Shown: positions 53,023 through 63,098, counted from the stretch's first letter. The stretch: 64,000 nucleotides of DNA from Billgrantia pellis (GCF_008297955.1 NZ_VTPY01000003.1:434001-498000), one strand, 5' to 3'. Numbers and translations: made by a program. The notes: a model not told the origin generated them from the sequence alone.

Positions 53023-54156
53023 TCAGTTGTCCTGGCGGAACGTGTTCTCGAAGCTGAAGCGCGGCTCCGGTGCTTCGGGCAGCAGTCCGGCGCAGGCGCG
53101 CACCTTCTCGAGCAATTCCTCGTGGCTTCCCGCCAGCAGGTTGACGTGAGCGAGCTTACGCCCGGGCCGCTCTCTCTTGTCGTAGCGGTGCAGGTGGGCG
53201 TCCTCAATGGCGAGTATCGCCATTGGGTCGCCCTCGTGGCCGATCACGTTGACCATGCAGGTGGGCATGCGCGCCGAGGTATCGCCCAGCGGCAGGCCCT
53301 GGATCGCGCGCAGGTGGTTCTCGAACTGACTGGTCACGGCGCCATCCATGGTCCAATGGCCGGAGTTGTGCACGCGTGGCGCCATCTCGTTGGCCAACAG
53401 CCTGCCATCGCGGGTCTGAAACAACTCCAGGGTCAGCACGCCGACGTAGTCGAGCTCATCGAGCAGCGCACGAATATAGCCGTCGGCGGTTTGCTGTACC
53501 GCCTCATCGAGGTCGGGCAAAGGGGCCAGCGAGTAGCGCAGGATGCCGTCGACGTGAAGATTCTCGGCCATAGGATAGAACGCCACCTCGCCATCGCGTC
53601 CGCGCACGGCGATGATCGATACCTCGCGCACGAAGTCGACGAAGGCCTCGACGATCAGCCGGGGGTGGTTGATGCTGCGCCAGGCCTCGGTGGCCTCGGC
53701 GGGGTCGCGCAGCACCGCCTGGCCCTTGCCGTCGTAACCCTCCGTGACCGACTTGGCCACCACCGGGCAGCCCAGTTCGTGGGCCGCCGTCTCCAAGGCC
53801 TCGGCGCTCTCCACCAGGCGGTAGGCCGGGGTGGGAATGCCCAGGCGATCGAACAGCGCCTTCTCTTCGGCGCGGTTCTGGCAGATGCGGATCGCCTCGC
53901 TCGAAGGATAGACCGGCTTCGCCTCCTCGATGGCCTGCACCAGCGATACCGGCAGATGCTCGAACTCGTAGGTGACCAGATCGACCTTGTCGAGAAACGC
54001 GGCGAGGTGCTTCTGGTCGGTGTCGATCATCACCTCACCGACCCCCGCGCTGGGGTGGCCGGTGGTATCGAGAAAGGTGAAGCGGTTAGCCAGCGGATAG
54101 CCGGCAAGGGCCAGCATGCGGCCAAGCTGGCCGGCACCGAGCACGCCGATATTCAT
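53023..54156 (-). CDS. purK: 5-(carboxyamino)imidazole ribonucleotide synthase PurK
   Basis: A 377-residue ATP-grasp enzyme that carboxylates 5-aminoimidazole ribonucleotide on nitrogen in purine synthesis. IGVLGAGQLGRMLALA opens the protein, and GYDGKGQAVLRDP and NEMAPRVHNSGHWT are ATP-grasp marks. It is second in a purE-purK operon, 25 bases after purE, as in E. coli. TGAGG eight bases upstream supports ATG 54156. Confidence 0.93.
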   Translation of the reverse strand: MNIGVLGAGQLGRMLALAGYPLANRFTFLDTTGHPSAGVGEVMIDTDQKHLAAFLDKVDLVTYEFEHLPVSLVQAIEEAKPVYPSSEAIRICQNRAEEKALFDRLGIPTPAYRLVESAEALETAAHELGCPVVAKSVTEGYDGKGQAVLRDPAEATEAWRSINHPRLIVEAFVDFVREVSIIAVRGRDGEVAFYPMAENLHVDGILRYSLAPLPDLDEAVQQTADGYIRALLDELDYVGVLTLELFQTRDGRLLANEMAPRVHNSGHWTMDGAVTSQFENHLRAIQGLPLGDTSARMPTCMVNVIGHEGDPMAILAIEDAHLHRYDKRERPGRKLAHVNLLAGSHEELLEKVRACAGLLPEAPEPRFSFENTFRQDN

Positions 54157-54181
54157 GTCAGGCACCTCATTCGTCGCTCAA

Positions 54182-54691
54182 TCAGGATTGGGGACGGGGA
54201 TCGGGATTGTCGAGCACAGTCTGTGTCTGCTCGGTGCGGAAGGCCTCGACGGCGACACGTACCTTCTCGTCCTGCAGGCCGACGATCTGTGCCGCCAGAA
54301 GGCCGGCGTTGGTGGCGCCGGCCTTGCCGATGGCAAGCGTCCCCACGGCAATACCGCCCGGCATCTGCACGATCGAGAGCAGCGAATCGAGCCCCTTGAG
54401 CGCCTTTGACTCCACCGGTACGCCGAGCACCGGCAACGCGGTCTGCGAGGCCACCATGCCCGGCAGGTGGGCAGCCCCACCGGCGCCGGCCACGATCACC
54501 TGCAGGCCGCGCTCGGCGGCGGATTTGGCATAATCGAACAGTAGGTCCGGCGTGCGGTGGGCCGACACCACGCGGGTCTCGTACGATACGCCCAGGCGTT
54601 CGAGCATCGCCACCGCGTGCTCCATGACCGGCCAGTCGGACTTTGAACCCATGATCACGCCGACGCGCGGCGGCTGGTTGGAGGACTGCAT
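54182..54691 (-). CDS. purE: N5-carboxyaminoimidazole ribonucleotide mutase PurE
   Basis: A 169-residue class I Pur[24 protein letters not shown] and [11 protein letters not shown] carry the family motifs; the last has the active-site His. It moves the carboxyl group from N5 to C4. GGGAG six bases before ATG 54691 supports the start; a TAGAAT at 54762-54757 on the minus strand is a probable -10. The 20 residues of longer frame upstream are out of family. Confidence 0.93.
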   Translation of the reverse strand: MQSSNQPPRVGVIMGSKSDWPVMEHAVAMLERLGVSYETRVVSAHRTPDLLFDYAKSAAERGLQVIVAGAGGAAHLPGMVASQTALPVLGVPVESKALKGLDSLLSIVQMPGGIAVGTLAIGKAGATNAGLLAAQIVGLQDEKVRVAVEAFRTEQTQTVLDNPDPRPQS

Positions 54692-54762
54692 GTACGGCTC
54701 CCGTAGTGACGCTGAAAGGCGGCGCGACAGACACGACGCGAAATCGAAGGGCAAGTATTCTA

Positions 54763-54782
54763 ACGGCGCCCGCAGGCGCCGT
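54763..54782 (-). other. Hairpin in the purE upstream region
   Basis: ACGGCGCC, CGCA, GGCGCCGT (54763-54782) is an eight-pair stem just upstream of the probable purE -10. Read on the minus strand it follows the end of the TRAP permease gene and may be its terminator, with only a weak TT after it. Confidence 0.45.
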
Positions 54783-54841
54783 CATCTTGACCAACCGGGC
54801 AGACGCCCGTCCCCTCCAGGAGGAGCGACCGCCGTTCGCGA

Positions 54842-56863
54842 TCAGGCCTGGCCGGCGCCGGTGGCGCTTGTCTCGCGCCGGCTGGCCAGCCAGTTGCCGC
54901 CGATCGCCACGATCATCACGACCACACCGGCTGCCTCCACCAGCAGGCTGGGATAGAACACCGCCACGATGGCGGCGGAAATGGCGATGCGCGGCAGCCA
55001 CGACATGCGCGTGAACAGGTAGCCCTCGAGCGCCGCGGCGAAGGCGCACAGCGCCAGGATCGCGATGACCGCATTCCAGGCCACGACCAACACCGGGCCG
55101 CCCATGATGAGCTCGGGGTTGTAGACCATGAACAGGGGAATCAGGTAAAGACCCTTGGCGAACTTCCACGCCTGTATGCCCGTTTCCATCGGCTTGCTGC
55201 CGGCGATCGCCGCCCCGGCGAAGCCGGCCAGGGCAATCGGCGGCGTGACGTTGGAGTCCTGCGAATACCAGAACACTACCAAGTGGGCGATCAACAACGG
55301 CACACCGAATTCGTTGGACAGCGCCGGCCCCACCAGCACAATCAGCACGATGTAACTCGCGGTGACCGGTAGCCCCATGCCCAGCACCAAGCTGGCGAGC
55401 AGCACCAGCAGCAGCGCCAGCAGCAGGTTGCCCCCCGAGAACGCCATCATCATTGAGGAGAACTTGAGCCCCAACCCGGTCAGGCCGACCACACCGACGA
55501 TGATGCCGGCCACGGCGCAGGCCATGGAGACGGCCACGGCGTTGCGCGCGCCGAGTTCGAGCCCTTCGACCAGCTTTACCAAGCCGGCCCAGAGCACGCG
55601 GCGCACGCTCGCCAGCGTCACCTTCTGCCCTTGGCGCGGCGCAATGAACAGAAACCAGAACGTGTAGCGCAGCACCGCCACCGCCACCATGGTCACCACC
55701 GCGTAGAAGCCCACGCGCATCGGCGACATGTTCATCACCAGCAGCCATACCAGCACGGCCAGCGGCAACAGGAAGTGCCAGCCCTCGCGCATCACGTCGC
55801 GCATCTGGGGCAACTCGCTCCTGGCCATGCCCTGCATGCCTTGCTTGAGCGCGATGATGTGCACGAACAGGTAAACGGTGGCGAAATACATGATCGCCGG
55901 CAGGATGCTGACCTTGACCACATCCAGATAGGGCGTATTGGTGTATTCGGCGATCAGAAAGGCACCGGCGCCCATCAAGGGCGGCATGATCTGGCCGCCA
56001 GTGGAGGCAGCGGCCTCAATGCCACCGGCCTGGTGCGGCTTGTAGCCCAACCGCTTCATCAGCGGGATGGTGAAAGCGCCTGTGGTGACCACGTTGGCGA
56101 TGGCGCTACCGGAAATCGACCCCATGCCTGCCGAGGCGAGAACCGCCGCCTTGGCCGGGCCGCCGCGCTGGCGACCGGTGGCGGCGTACGCCATGTCGAT
56201 GAAGAACTTGCCGGCGCCGGTGCTCTCGAGGAAGGCACCGAACAGCACGAAGATGAAAATGTAGGTGGCCGCCACGCCCAGCGGCAGGCCGAAGATGCCC
56301 TCCTGCCCCAGGTAGAGTTGGCCCGCCACGCGATCCAGGCCGTAACCGCGATGGCTCATGATGCCCGGCATCCAGTCGGCCAGCCAGGGCAGCTCGCCGC
56401 GTGGCCCGGCGAAAGCATAGACGATGGCCAATGCCCCGATCACGGTCATGCCCAGGCCCACCGCGCGCCGACTCGCCTCCAACACCGTCAGCGTGGCGAT
56501 GATGGCGACGCGAATATCGGTTTCGCTCCAGAAACCGGCACGGTTGATGATCTCGTCCAGATAGAGAACCAGGTAACCGCCGGTGATCACGGCACCGCAG
56601 AAGAAGGCGATATCGATCAGCCAGCCGATCACACCCCGCTTGCGGTGGGGGCCGAATACCGGGAACATGAGAAAAGCCAGCATCATGATCAGCGCCAGGT
56701 GAATACCGCGCTGATAGAAAAGGCCCAGCGGCTGGATTCCCGCCGAATAGAGCTGGAACAGAGACAGCCCCACCGCCACGATTGTGATCAGCCATAACAC
56801 GAAACGCGACTGAATGGCTTGACTCCCGGGCATCGTCACGGGCGGGCTGTTGGATTCGTTCAT
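54842..56863 (-). CDS. TAXI-family TRAP transporter, fused permease (second copy)
   Basis: A 673-residue fused TRAP permease like the one at 30269 but in another operon. Loops GAFLESTGAGKFFIDMAYA, GSAIANVVTTGAFTIPLMK and ALAGFAGAAIAGSKPMETG match. It is the last gene of a three-gene set with DUF1850 and a TAXI binding protein. The extra length relative to the first copy is mainly in the C-terminal hydrophobic region. Sodium- or proton-driven import of an acidic solute is expected. Confidence 0.9.
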   Translation of the reverse strand: MNESNSPPVTMPGSQAIQSRFVLWLITIVAVGLSLFQLYSAGIQPLGLFYQRGIHLALIMMLAFLMFPVFGPHRKRGVIGWLIDIAFFCGAVITGGYLVLYLDEIINRAGFWSETDIRVAIIATLTVLEASRRAVGLGMTVIGALAIVYAFAGPRGELPWLADWMPGIMSHRGYGLDRVAGQLYLGQEGIFGLPLGVAATYIFIFVLFGAFLESTGAGKFFIDMAYAATGRQRGGPAKAAVLASAGMGSISGSAIANVVTTGAFTIPLMKRLGYKPHQAGGIEAAASTGGQIMPPLMGAGAFLIAEYTNTPYLDVVKVSILPAIMYFATVYLFVHIIALKQGMQGMARSELPQMRDVMREGWHFLLPLAVLVWLLVMNMSPMRVGFYAVVTMVAVAVLRYTFWFLFIAPRQGQKVTLASVRRVLWAGLVKLVEGLELGARNAVAVSMACAVAGIIVGVVGLTGLGLKFSSMMMAFSGGNLLLALLLVLLASLVLGMGLPVTASYIVLIVLVGPALSNEFGVPLLIAHLVVFWYSQDSNVTPPIALAGFAGAAIAGSKPMETGIQAWKFAKGLYLIPLFMVYNPELIMGGPVLVVAWNAVIAILALCAFAAALEGYLFTRMSWLPRIAISAAIVAVFYPSLLVEAAGVVVMIVAIGGNWLASRRETSATGAGQA

Positions 56864-56874
56864 CGGGCTCCTCG

Positions 56875-57495
56875 TCAGACGTCGTCAGGCTTGCTTAGGT
56901 CTTCAGGCTCGGATAAGGCTTCTGGCTTGCGTAGTTGCAGGGTGACGCGCTCGCCGGCAGCCAGCTCGCTCAGACTGACCCTGTGTTCGTTCCCTTCGGC
57001 CTGCCAAAGCAGGCGATGGTCGACGATTGGCGAACCGACCCGCAAGGTATAACGGTCTCCGGGGACGGGCTCGTCGATATCCTCGATCCAGTAACCGCCC
57101 TGTCCGTCGGAAACCTGTACGCCACGCCCCAGGGTATGCCCCAGGCCCGCAGCAAAATCGGGCTGATGGCTGCGTTCCAGCACCATCCGCCCCTCTTGAT
57201 AGCGATAACAATCGAGCACCGGAAATTTCTTGACCGAGTGATTCCAACCCAGGCACCAACGCATGCCGGGCTCGAGAGGCACCTCGACCAAGGTCTCGTC
57301 CGCGGCATCGAGTACGGCCAGCGACGCACCGTCGTCGGCAGCCACCGCCCCCAGGCCCAGCCAGCCGACGAATCCCGACGCCAGCAGGCAACGCAGCCCG
57401 CCATTAAACGGGCAGCAACACGACGGCAGGGCGGACATCCTCGTCCACCCTGCCATGCACTTCCTTGCCAGACTCGACAGCGATGCGACTCTCAT
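56875..57495 (-). CDS. DUF1850-family protein
   Basis: A protein of up to 206 residues. WCLGWNHSVKKFPVLDCYRY and the C-terminal beta-rich part match DUF1850, a small exported protein commonly found between TAXI binding-protein and permease genes. Its role is not known; it may aid assembly or ligand transfer. The start is uncertain: ATG 57495 (AGGAA eight bases upstream) gives the longest form, and ATG 57456 (AAGGA five bases upstream) is as likely. A hydrophobic stretch near residues 34-52 may be a signal or anchor. Confidence 0.8.
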   Translation of the reverse strand: MRVASLSSLARKCMAGWTRMSALPSCCCPFNGGLRCLLASGFVGWLGLGAVAADDGASLAVLDAADETLVEVPLEPGMRWCLGWNHSVKKFPVLDCYRYQEGRMVLERSHQPDFAAGLGHTLGRGVQVSDGQGGYWIEDIDEPVPGDRYTLRVGSPIVDHRLLWQAEGNEHRVSLSELAAGERVTLQLRKPEALSEPEDLSKPDDV

Positions 57496-57523
57496 GCATC
57501 ACATTCCTGGCCGCGGCGCCGCG

Positions 57524-58483
57524 TTACGGACGCAGCTTGTCGGGGATCTCGGCATCGACCTCTTCGTAGTAGCGGATCGCTCCGGGATGCAGCGGCACCG
57601 GCGTCGACTCCATGGTGAACTCGACGGTAGTGTCGTTGGCCGCCGGATGCACCGCGATCAGGTCATCGATGCGCTCGAAGAGCAACTTGGTCAGGTCGTA
57701 GGCCAGCTCCTCGTCCATGTCGGCGTTCACAACCAGCACGTTGGGGATACTGATGGTCTGTACCGGCTCGTCCATGCCATCGTACATGCCGGCCTTGAGC
57801 TCGTAGGCGGCGAACACCGGCTCCTCCTCCTGGGCGTTGGCGATCTCCTCGTCGGTGAGGCCGATCAGGCGGATGTCGCGGGTGGCGGCCAGGTTGAGGA
57901 TCGAGCTGGTGGGCGGCCCCACGCTCCAGAAACCGGCGTCGATGTCGCCGTCGCGAATGGCGTCGGCGGTCTCGTTGAAGTTCAGGCGCTGCGGTGTGAT
58001 GTCGTCATAGGTGATGCCATTGGCTTCCAGCAGCGCGCGAGCATTGAGCTCGGTACCGCTGCCTGGAGCACCGACGGAGACGCGCTTGCCCTTCAGGTCT
58101 TCCAGGGATTCGATATCGGAATCCGCCAGCACCACCAACTGCACGGCGTTGGGGTAGACCGACGCCAGCGCGCGGGTGTTCTCGATCTGGCGGCCTTCGA
58201 AATCGCCGCTGCCCTCATAGGCCTGCAGCGCGGTATCGGCCAGTACCAGGGCCAGGTCGGCGTCGCCGCGCATGATCAAGCCCATGTTCTCGACCGAAGC
58301 GCCGGTCACCTCGGCAGTGGCTTCGTAACCTTCGAGATGGTCGTTGATGATCTCGGCGAAACCGCCACCGATCGGGTAGTAGACACCACCAGTACCGCCA
58401 GTAGCGATGGAGAGCTGTTGGGCACTCGCCAGCGGGGCCACGGCCAACAGCGAAGCGGCTGCAGCGTATTTGAGAGCTCGCAT
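57524..58483 (-). CDS. TAXI-family TRAP transporter solute-binding protein (second copy)
   Basis: A 319-residue periplasmic protein with a signal peptide (APLASA cleavage near residue 21). SIATGGTGGVYYPIGGGFAEI is the classic TAXI start, and GAPGSGTELNARALLE the ligand-binding region. ACGGAGGAAATCC precedes ATG 58483. It pairs with the DUF1850 gene 28 bases downstream and the fused permease. TAXI proteins studied so far bind glutamate-like or dicarboxylate ligands; this one is unassigned. Confidence 0.9.
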   Translation of the reverse strand: MRALKYAAAASLLAVAPLASAQQLSIATGGTGGVYYPIGGGFAEIINDHLEGYEATAEVTGASVENMGLIMRGDADLALVLADTALQAYEGSGDFEGRQIENTRALASVYPNAVQLVVLADSDIESLEDLKGKRVSVGAPGSGTELNARALLEANGITYDDITPQRLNFNETADAIRDGDIDAGFWSVGPPTSSILNLAATRDIRLIGLTDEEIANAQEEEPVFAAYELKAGMYDGMDEPVQTISIPNVLVVNADMDEELAYDLTKLLFERIDDLIAVHPAANDTTVEFTMESTPVPLHPGAIRYYEEVDAEIPDKLRP

Positions 58484-58913
58484 GGATTTCCTCCGTCCTG
58501 AAACCGGATTGCTTGTGATTGTAGAAGTATCATGGCACACCGAGGCAGAGCCCGGGCACTTTCAAAAACTAGCACGCCCTCGCGTAGAGGGGCCACTCGA
58601 TACTTTCTACGTTGTTGGAAATATTAGCAATTCCACAAAGGTCGGCAGCGGTACTCCCGCCTCGTGGGAACTCGATGTGCACCCTCTGTTCGGTCCCGGC
58701 GGGCGCTTGACCGAGCCGCCCTTGGGCGATGAGCCGCTGGCACCTGGAAGGAGGGATCGCCACGCTACGCGAACGCTTCCCGGCCGCTCGCGCCGCGGCC
58801 GGGAGCGCCTGGTCGCGGCAATCGCGACAAGACGAAAAAGACGACATACGACACTGGCAAAAATGCCGAAATGCCCCCATAGTGTGTGTGTCGCAATCGC
58901 CCACTGGAGCATC
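58484..58913. other. Intergenic region with two GC-rich hairpins
   Basis: This 430-base gap between divergent transcripts holds no gene I can support. CCCGGCCGC, seven bases, GCGGCCGGG (58779-58803) and GTCGCG, five bases, CGCGAC (58812-58828) are two hairpins in a row. The first 120 bases are AT-richer and may hold the promoter of the TAXI operon. A 62-codon frame at 58729 has no family likeness. Confidence 0.4.
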
Positions 58914-59195
58914 ATGAGTACGGCACGTCATACCCCCAGCGCGGAACTCCTCGACCCCCCGCGAAGATGCCCTGACCTCGACGTCAGGGACCTGGAAAAA
59001 CGTACACGCCTCATGCGTATCGTCACACGGCTGATCGCCGTATCCGACCTAGGCTGCCGTGAGATCGCTCGCCGCGCCGGGCTACCGGCGCAAAAGATCA
59101 GCGATCTGTTGGCAGGACGCCTAGAGCACCTCTCTATCGATGAGCTACGCCTCGTCTATCGCAGCATCGATCCGGATGGCGCCTTGAATTACTGA
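58914..59195 (+). CDS. Small XRE/HTH_37-type DNA-binding protein
   Basis: A 93-residue protein. RLIAVSDLGCREIARRAGLPAQKISDLLAGRLEHLSIDELRL (cited in parts: ARRAGLPAQ, ISDLLAGRLEHLS) is the HTH_37 pattern of HigA-like antitoxins and small regulators. No partner toxin gene is seen beside it. GGAG lies four bases before ATG 58914. A strong terminator follows. Confidence 0.7.
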   Translation: MSTARHTPSAELLDPPRRCPDLDVRDLEKRTRLMRIVTRLIAVSDLGCREIARRAGLPAQKISDLLAGRLEHLSIDELRLVYRSIDPDGALNY

Positions 59196-59225
59196 ATGCG
59201 CTTCGGCATGCATGAATCCCGACCG

Positions 59226-59260
59226 CAGACGCCTCGTCCATGGACGAGGCGTCTGTTTGT
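59226..59260 (+). terminator. Rho-independent terminator after the HTH gene
   Basis: CAGACGCCTCGTCC (59226-59239) and GGACGAGGCGTCTG (59242-59255) pair over 14 bases with a two-base centre, followed by TTTGTGT. It stops the HTH message and lies between convergent genes. Confidence 0.82.
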
Positions 59261-59282
59261 GTCCGGTCGATAGCCGTCTCCT

Positions 59283-59471
59283 TCACTCCTCGCGCTGTTC
59301 GTACTCTTCCGCCGCCCTGATGGCCTCGACCTCCGTCTCGTGCTCGGAAACGACGATTTCGTTGTCGGGGTCCGTCTCGTCGATCACATGCCAACCGGTG
59401 ACCGGCAGGTTGATGTCCTCGGCATCACGAATCGGCTCGACTCGGGCTTGCTTGGGTCCGCTCTTGGGCAT
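59283..59471 (-). CDS. Conserved small acidic hypothetical protein (62 aa)
   Basis: A 62-residue acidic protein with no recognised domain. NLPVTGWHVIDETDPDNEI and HETEVEAIRAAEEYE suggest a mixed beta strand and a charged C-terminal helix. GGAGGCAAC stands before the ATG, so the gene looks real. It follows ilvD on the same strand with 102 bases between. Confidence 0.55.
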   Translation of the reverse strand: MPKSGPKQARVEPIRDAEDINLPVTGWHVIDETDPDNEIVVSEHETEVEAIRAAEEYEQREE

Positions 59472-59573
59472 GTTGCCTCCTTGCCGTTGCCTTCAGCTAC
59501 GAATGACGCGTTCACGTCGCGCCCCCTCAACCTAGCCAAGACCCCGGGCATTGCCAAACGCGCCGTGACTCCG

Positions 59574-61259
59574 TCATTCCATGAGATCGGTGACGGCGCC
59601 GGTACTGGCCGAACTCACCGTGCGAGCGTACTTCGCCAGCACGCCGCGCGCATAGCGCGGCGGTGGGCGGCGCCAGGCGGCGCGCCGGCGCATCAGTTCC
59701 TCGTCCGTGAGTTCGACCTCGAGGGTATCGGCCTCGGCATCGATGGTGATGAGATCGCCATCCTGTACCAAGGCCAGCGGCCCGCCGTCGTAGGCTTCGG
59801 GCGAGACATGCCCGACCACGAAGCCATGGCTGCCGCCGGAGAAGCGGCCGTCGGTGATCAGCGCCACGTCGTTGCCTAGCCCGCGCCCCATGATCGCCGA
59901 GGTGGGCGTGAGCATCTCGCGCATGCCAGGGCCTCCCCGGGGCCCCTCGTAGCGGATCACCACCACGTCGCCGTCCACCACGCTGCCGTCGTTGATGCGC
60001 GCCTGCGCTTCCTCCTCGGAGCCGAACACCCGTGCCGTGCCGGAGAAGCGCGTGCCCTCCTTGCCGGTGATTTTGGCCACTGCCCCGTCCGGCGCCAGAT
60101 TGCCGTAGAGAATGCGCAGGTGACTTTCGGCCTTGAGAGGCCTGTCCAAGGGAGACACGATGTTCTGATCCAGCGGGTAATCGTCGACCCCGGCCAGGTT
60201 CTCGGCTAGCGTTCTGCCGGTGACCGTCAGGCAATCGCCGTGCAAGAGCCCCGCGTTGAGCAGCCGCTTCATCAACGGCTGGATGCCGCCGATCGCCACC
60301 AACTCGCTCATCATGTAACGTCCGCTGGGTCGCAGGTCGGCCACCACCGGCACGCGGCGCCCGATGGCGGTAAAGTCCCCCAGTCCGAGCTCGACACCGA
60401 CGGTGCTGGCCATGGCGATGAGATGCAACACCGCGTTGGTGGACCCACCCAGGGCGATCGCCACGGTGATGGCATTCTCGAACGCCTCGCGAGTCATGAT
60501 GTCGCTGGGCTTGATGTCGCGTTCGAGCAATTCGAGCACTGCGGCCCCTGCCGCCTCGCAATCGGCGCGTTTGGCCTGCGATACGGCCTCCTGGGCCGAG
60601 CTTCCCGGCAGGCTCATGCCCAGTGCCTCGATGGCCGAGGCCATGGTGTTGGCGGTGTACATACCGCCGCAGGAACCGGGCCCGGGAATCGCCGTCTCCT
60701 CTATCTGCTTCAGTTCGATCAGGTCCATGTCGCCACGCGAGTGGGCACCCATGGCTTCGAACACCGAGACGATGTCGGTATGATTGCGTCCCGGCTGAAT
60801 GGTGCCGCCATAGACGAATACGCTCGGCCGGTTCAGCCGTGCCAGGCCCATCACACAGCCCGGCATGTTCTTGTCGCAGCCACCGATGGCCACCAAGCCG
60901 TCGAAACCCTCGCAACCGGCCACCGTCTCGATGGAATCGGCGATCACTTCACGCGAAACCAGCGAGTACTTCATGCCCTCGGTGCCGTTGGCGATACCGT
61001 CCGAGATGGTGATGGTATTGAAGACCACCCCCTTGCCGCCGGCGCCATCGGCTCCGTCGCGCGCCCGTTCGGCGAGTTCATGGATATGGCTGTTGCAGGG
61101 CGTGACCATGCTCCAGGTGGAAGCGATGCCCACCTGGGGCTTGGTGAAGTCCTCATCGGAAAAGCCCACCGCGCGCAGCATGGCGCGGCTGGCCGACTTG
61201 CCCACGCCATCCACCACCGGGGCGGAATGACGGCGGCGCGGATCCGAGGTATCGCTCAT
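59574..61259 (-). CDS. ilvD: Dihydroxy-acid dehydratase IlvD
   Basis: A 561-residue dehydratase of branched-chain amino-acid synthesis, turning 2,3-dihydroxy acids to 2-oxo acids. Three cluster cysteines are visible: Cys55 (TPCNSH), Cys128 ([10 protein letters not shown]) and Cys197 (GSCGGMY). The C-terminal [12 protein letters not shown] holds the catalytic Ser. The length (about 560) suits the [2Fe-2S]-type branch rather than the 616-residue E. coli type. Some related enzymes act on sugar acids. ATG 61259 has GGAGA upstream. Confidence 0.88.
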   Translation of the reverse strand: MSDTSDPRRRHSAPVVDGVGKSASRAMLRAVGFSDEDFTKPQVGIASTWSMVTPCNSHIHELAERARDGADGAGGKGVVFNTITISDGIANGTEGMKYSLVSREVIADSIETVAGCEGFDGLVAIGGCDKNMPGCVMGLARLNRPSVFVYGGTIQPGRNHTDIVSVFEAMGAHSRGDMDLIELKQIEETAIPGPGSCGGMYTANTMASAIEALGMSLPGSSAQEAVSQAKRADCEAAGAAVLELLERDIKPSDIMTREAFENAITVAIALGGSTNAVLHLIAMASTVGVELGLGDFTAIGRRVPVVADLRPSGRYMMSELVAIGGIQPLMKRLLNAGLLHGDCLTVTGRTLAENLAGVDDYPLDQNIVSPLDRPLKAESHLRILYGNLAPDGAVAKITGKEGTRFSGTARVFGSEEEAQARINDGSVVDGDVVVIRYEGPRGGPGMREMLTPTSAIMGRGLGNDVALITDGRFSGGSHGFVVGHVSPEAYDGGPLALVQDGDLITIDAEADTLEVELTDEELMRRRAAWRRPPPRYARGVLAKYARTVSSASTGAVTDLME

Positions 61260-61392
61260 GGGGCGGTCTCCGTTTCGATCGGGTGATCTACAGAGGGTGG
61301 CCGTCCGCAGGCGCGGTGGCAAATGCGCATGTCGCCCGCAAGGCACGGTCGATAGCGACGCGGGCCTTGCGGGATCGTCAGCGGCTGTACCG

Positions 61393-62835
61393 TCAGCGCC
61401 CCGGGTAGGGATCCGCGCCGGCCAGCTCGCGCATCATCATTCGATCGCTGTAAGCGGTACCGTAGCGCTTTCTCGACCAAGCGTAGAGCGCCAGGCCGAT
61501 CAGCATCCAGCCGGCGAACATCAACCACTCCACCGGCGCCAGGGCAGAGGGGCTGCCGGGCATGTACAAAGCGATGAGACCCAGCGAGAGCAGGATCGAC
61601 AGGCTGCCCACCAGCTTGCCATGACGCACCCGGAACGGGCGCGGCATCTCCGGGGCACGACGACGCAGCACCACGAACGAAACCGCGACGAACAGATAGG
61701 CGATGACGATGCCGAGGCCGCCGGCCACCACCAGCCAGACCAGGGCCGGGCGGCCAAAGAACGGCGCGATAGAGGAGAGAACGCCCATCACCAGGATGGC
61801 GTTGGTGGGGGTGCGATGCCTGGGATGCAGCTTGCCCAGCCAGGCCGGCAGCATGCCGGAGTGCGCCAGCGCATAGATCGCACGCGATCCGCCCACGTAA
61901 AAGGCGTTCCAACTGGTAACGATACCGGCGATGCCGGCCAGAATCATCAAGTTGCCCGCCCATGGCGCCTGGAAGACGGCCTGCATGGCATCCGGCACGG
62001 CCAGGGAACTGGCAGCCAACTGCCCGGGATTCAGCATCAGCGCCGTGCCGAGGATAATGAGCGAATACCAGAATACCGCCATGATCACCGAGATCATCAG
62101 CACGCGGCCTATCTCGCGAAACGGCAGGTTGATCTCCTCGGCCGCCTGGGGAATGACATCGAACCCCACGAACATGAAGGGCACCATGATGATCACCATC
62201 ATGATGCCGCCCACGACGCCCTGCTCGACGGAGAACAGCGGCTCCATGGTCGCGGCATTGCCCTGAAAGAGCGCGCCGGTGATGAACATGATGCCCACCA
62301 CCAGGATCAGCAGGGTTACCAGCTTCTGCACCAGTGCCGCGGTGCGAATACCGACGTAGTTCACCCACATCATCAACACCGAACCGGCCACGCCGACGGC
62401 TACCCAGGTCGCCTGCACATCCCAATCGGCAATGGTCCACAGATGCCCTACGGCATAACCGGGGAAGAGATGCTCAACGACAGTCGGGAGCGCCACGGCC
62501 TCGAAGGCCACCACGCTGACATAGCCCAGGGTAATCGCCCAGGTGCACAGGAAAGAGGCGAAGTGCCCCAGGGCGCGATAGCTGTAGACGTGCTCCCCTC
62601 CCACCTGGGGCATGGCGGAAGCGAGCTCGGCATAGGTGAGGCCCACCAGCACGATGATTAAACCGCCAATCAGAAAGGCCGTGATCGCGCCCAGGCTTCC
62701 GGCGGACTGGATCCAGCTGCCGGTCAGCACGATCCACCCCCAGCCGATCATGGCGCCGAAGGCCAACGCCAGCACATCCTTGCGGGCCAGCACACGAGCC
62801 AGCTGGCCCGACTCTGTCGCGGTTTCCCGGGTCAT
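61393..62835 (-). CDS. APC-family amino-acid/amine permease
   Basis: A 480-residue permease with about twelve membrane segments. The start [19 protein letters not shown] and [12 protein letters not shown] match the APC family fold, and [21 protein letters not shown] is the conserved loop of the group that includes ethanolamine and putrescine type carriers. Substrate is not clear. GAGGACGAT stands before ATG 62835. The upstream gap 62836-63098 is AT-rich with a direct repeat. Confidence 0.85.
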   Translation of the reverse strand: MTRETATESGQLARVLARKDVLALAFGAMIGWGWIVLTGSWIQSAGSLGAITAFLIGGLIIVLVGLTYAELASAMPQVGGEHVYSYRALGHFASFLCTWAITLGYVSVVAFEAVALPTVVEHLFPGYAVGHLWTIADWDVQATWVAVGVAGSVLMMWVNYVGIRTAALVQKLVTLLILVVGIMFITGALFQGNAATMEPLFSVEQGVVGGIMMVIIMVPFMFVGFDVIPQAAEEINLPFREIGRVLMISVIMAVFWYSLIILGTALMLNPGQLAASSLAVPDAMQAVFQAPWAGNLMILAGIAGIVTSWNAFYVGGSRAIYALAHSGMLPAWLGKLHPRHRTPTNAILVMGVLSSIAPFFGRPALVWLVVAGGLGIVIAYLFVAVSFVVLRRRAPEMPRPFRVRHGKLVGSLSILLSLGLIALYMPGSPSALAPVEWLMFAGWMLIGLALYAWSRKRYGTAYSDRMMMRELAGADPYPGR

Positions 62836-62840
62836 ATCGT

Positions 62841-62886
62841 CCTCACGATTTGTCCTTGTCGAGTGTTAAATATTTACCTCACGATT
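62841..62886. repeat. Direct repeat and AT-rich palindrome upstream of the APC permease
   Basis: CCTCACGATT occurs at 62841-62850 and 62877-62886, 36 bases apart, with the palindrome TAAATATTTA (62867-62876) just before the second copy. Both lie upstream of the permease start and may be a regulator site or promoter part. Confidence 0.35.
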
Positions 62887-63098
62887 AACAAAATAATCAA
62901 CGAAACCGCCACAATCCGCGACGATCTTTTAGCAGAATAGACCTTGGTCGGAGCAATGGTTGGCCTAGGTTGTGAGACTCATACCCAACGAAATGCCCAG
63001 CGGTGAGCTGGCGCGCAGTGGATGACCTTGCCGATCGCGAACGGCGGAAGAGCGAACTTAGCGCCGTAGCGACCGGGCGATCCGACCCAGAAGTCGAC

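Noticed and set aside
58729-58917. 62-codon frame before the HTH gene as a possible toxin
   Set aside because: It overlaps two strong hairpins, has no RelE or HigB features and no partner spacing typical of toxin-antitoxin pairs.
61258-62661. 467-codon plus-strand frame opposite the APC permease
   Set aside because: Antisense shadow; starts inside the ilvD leader and has no recognisable motif.
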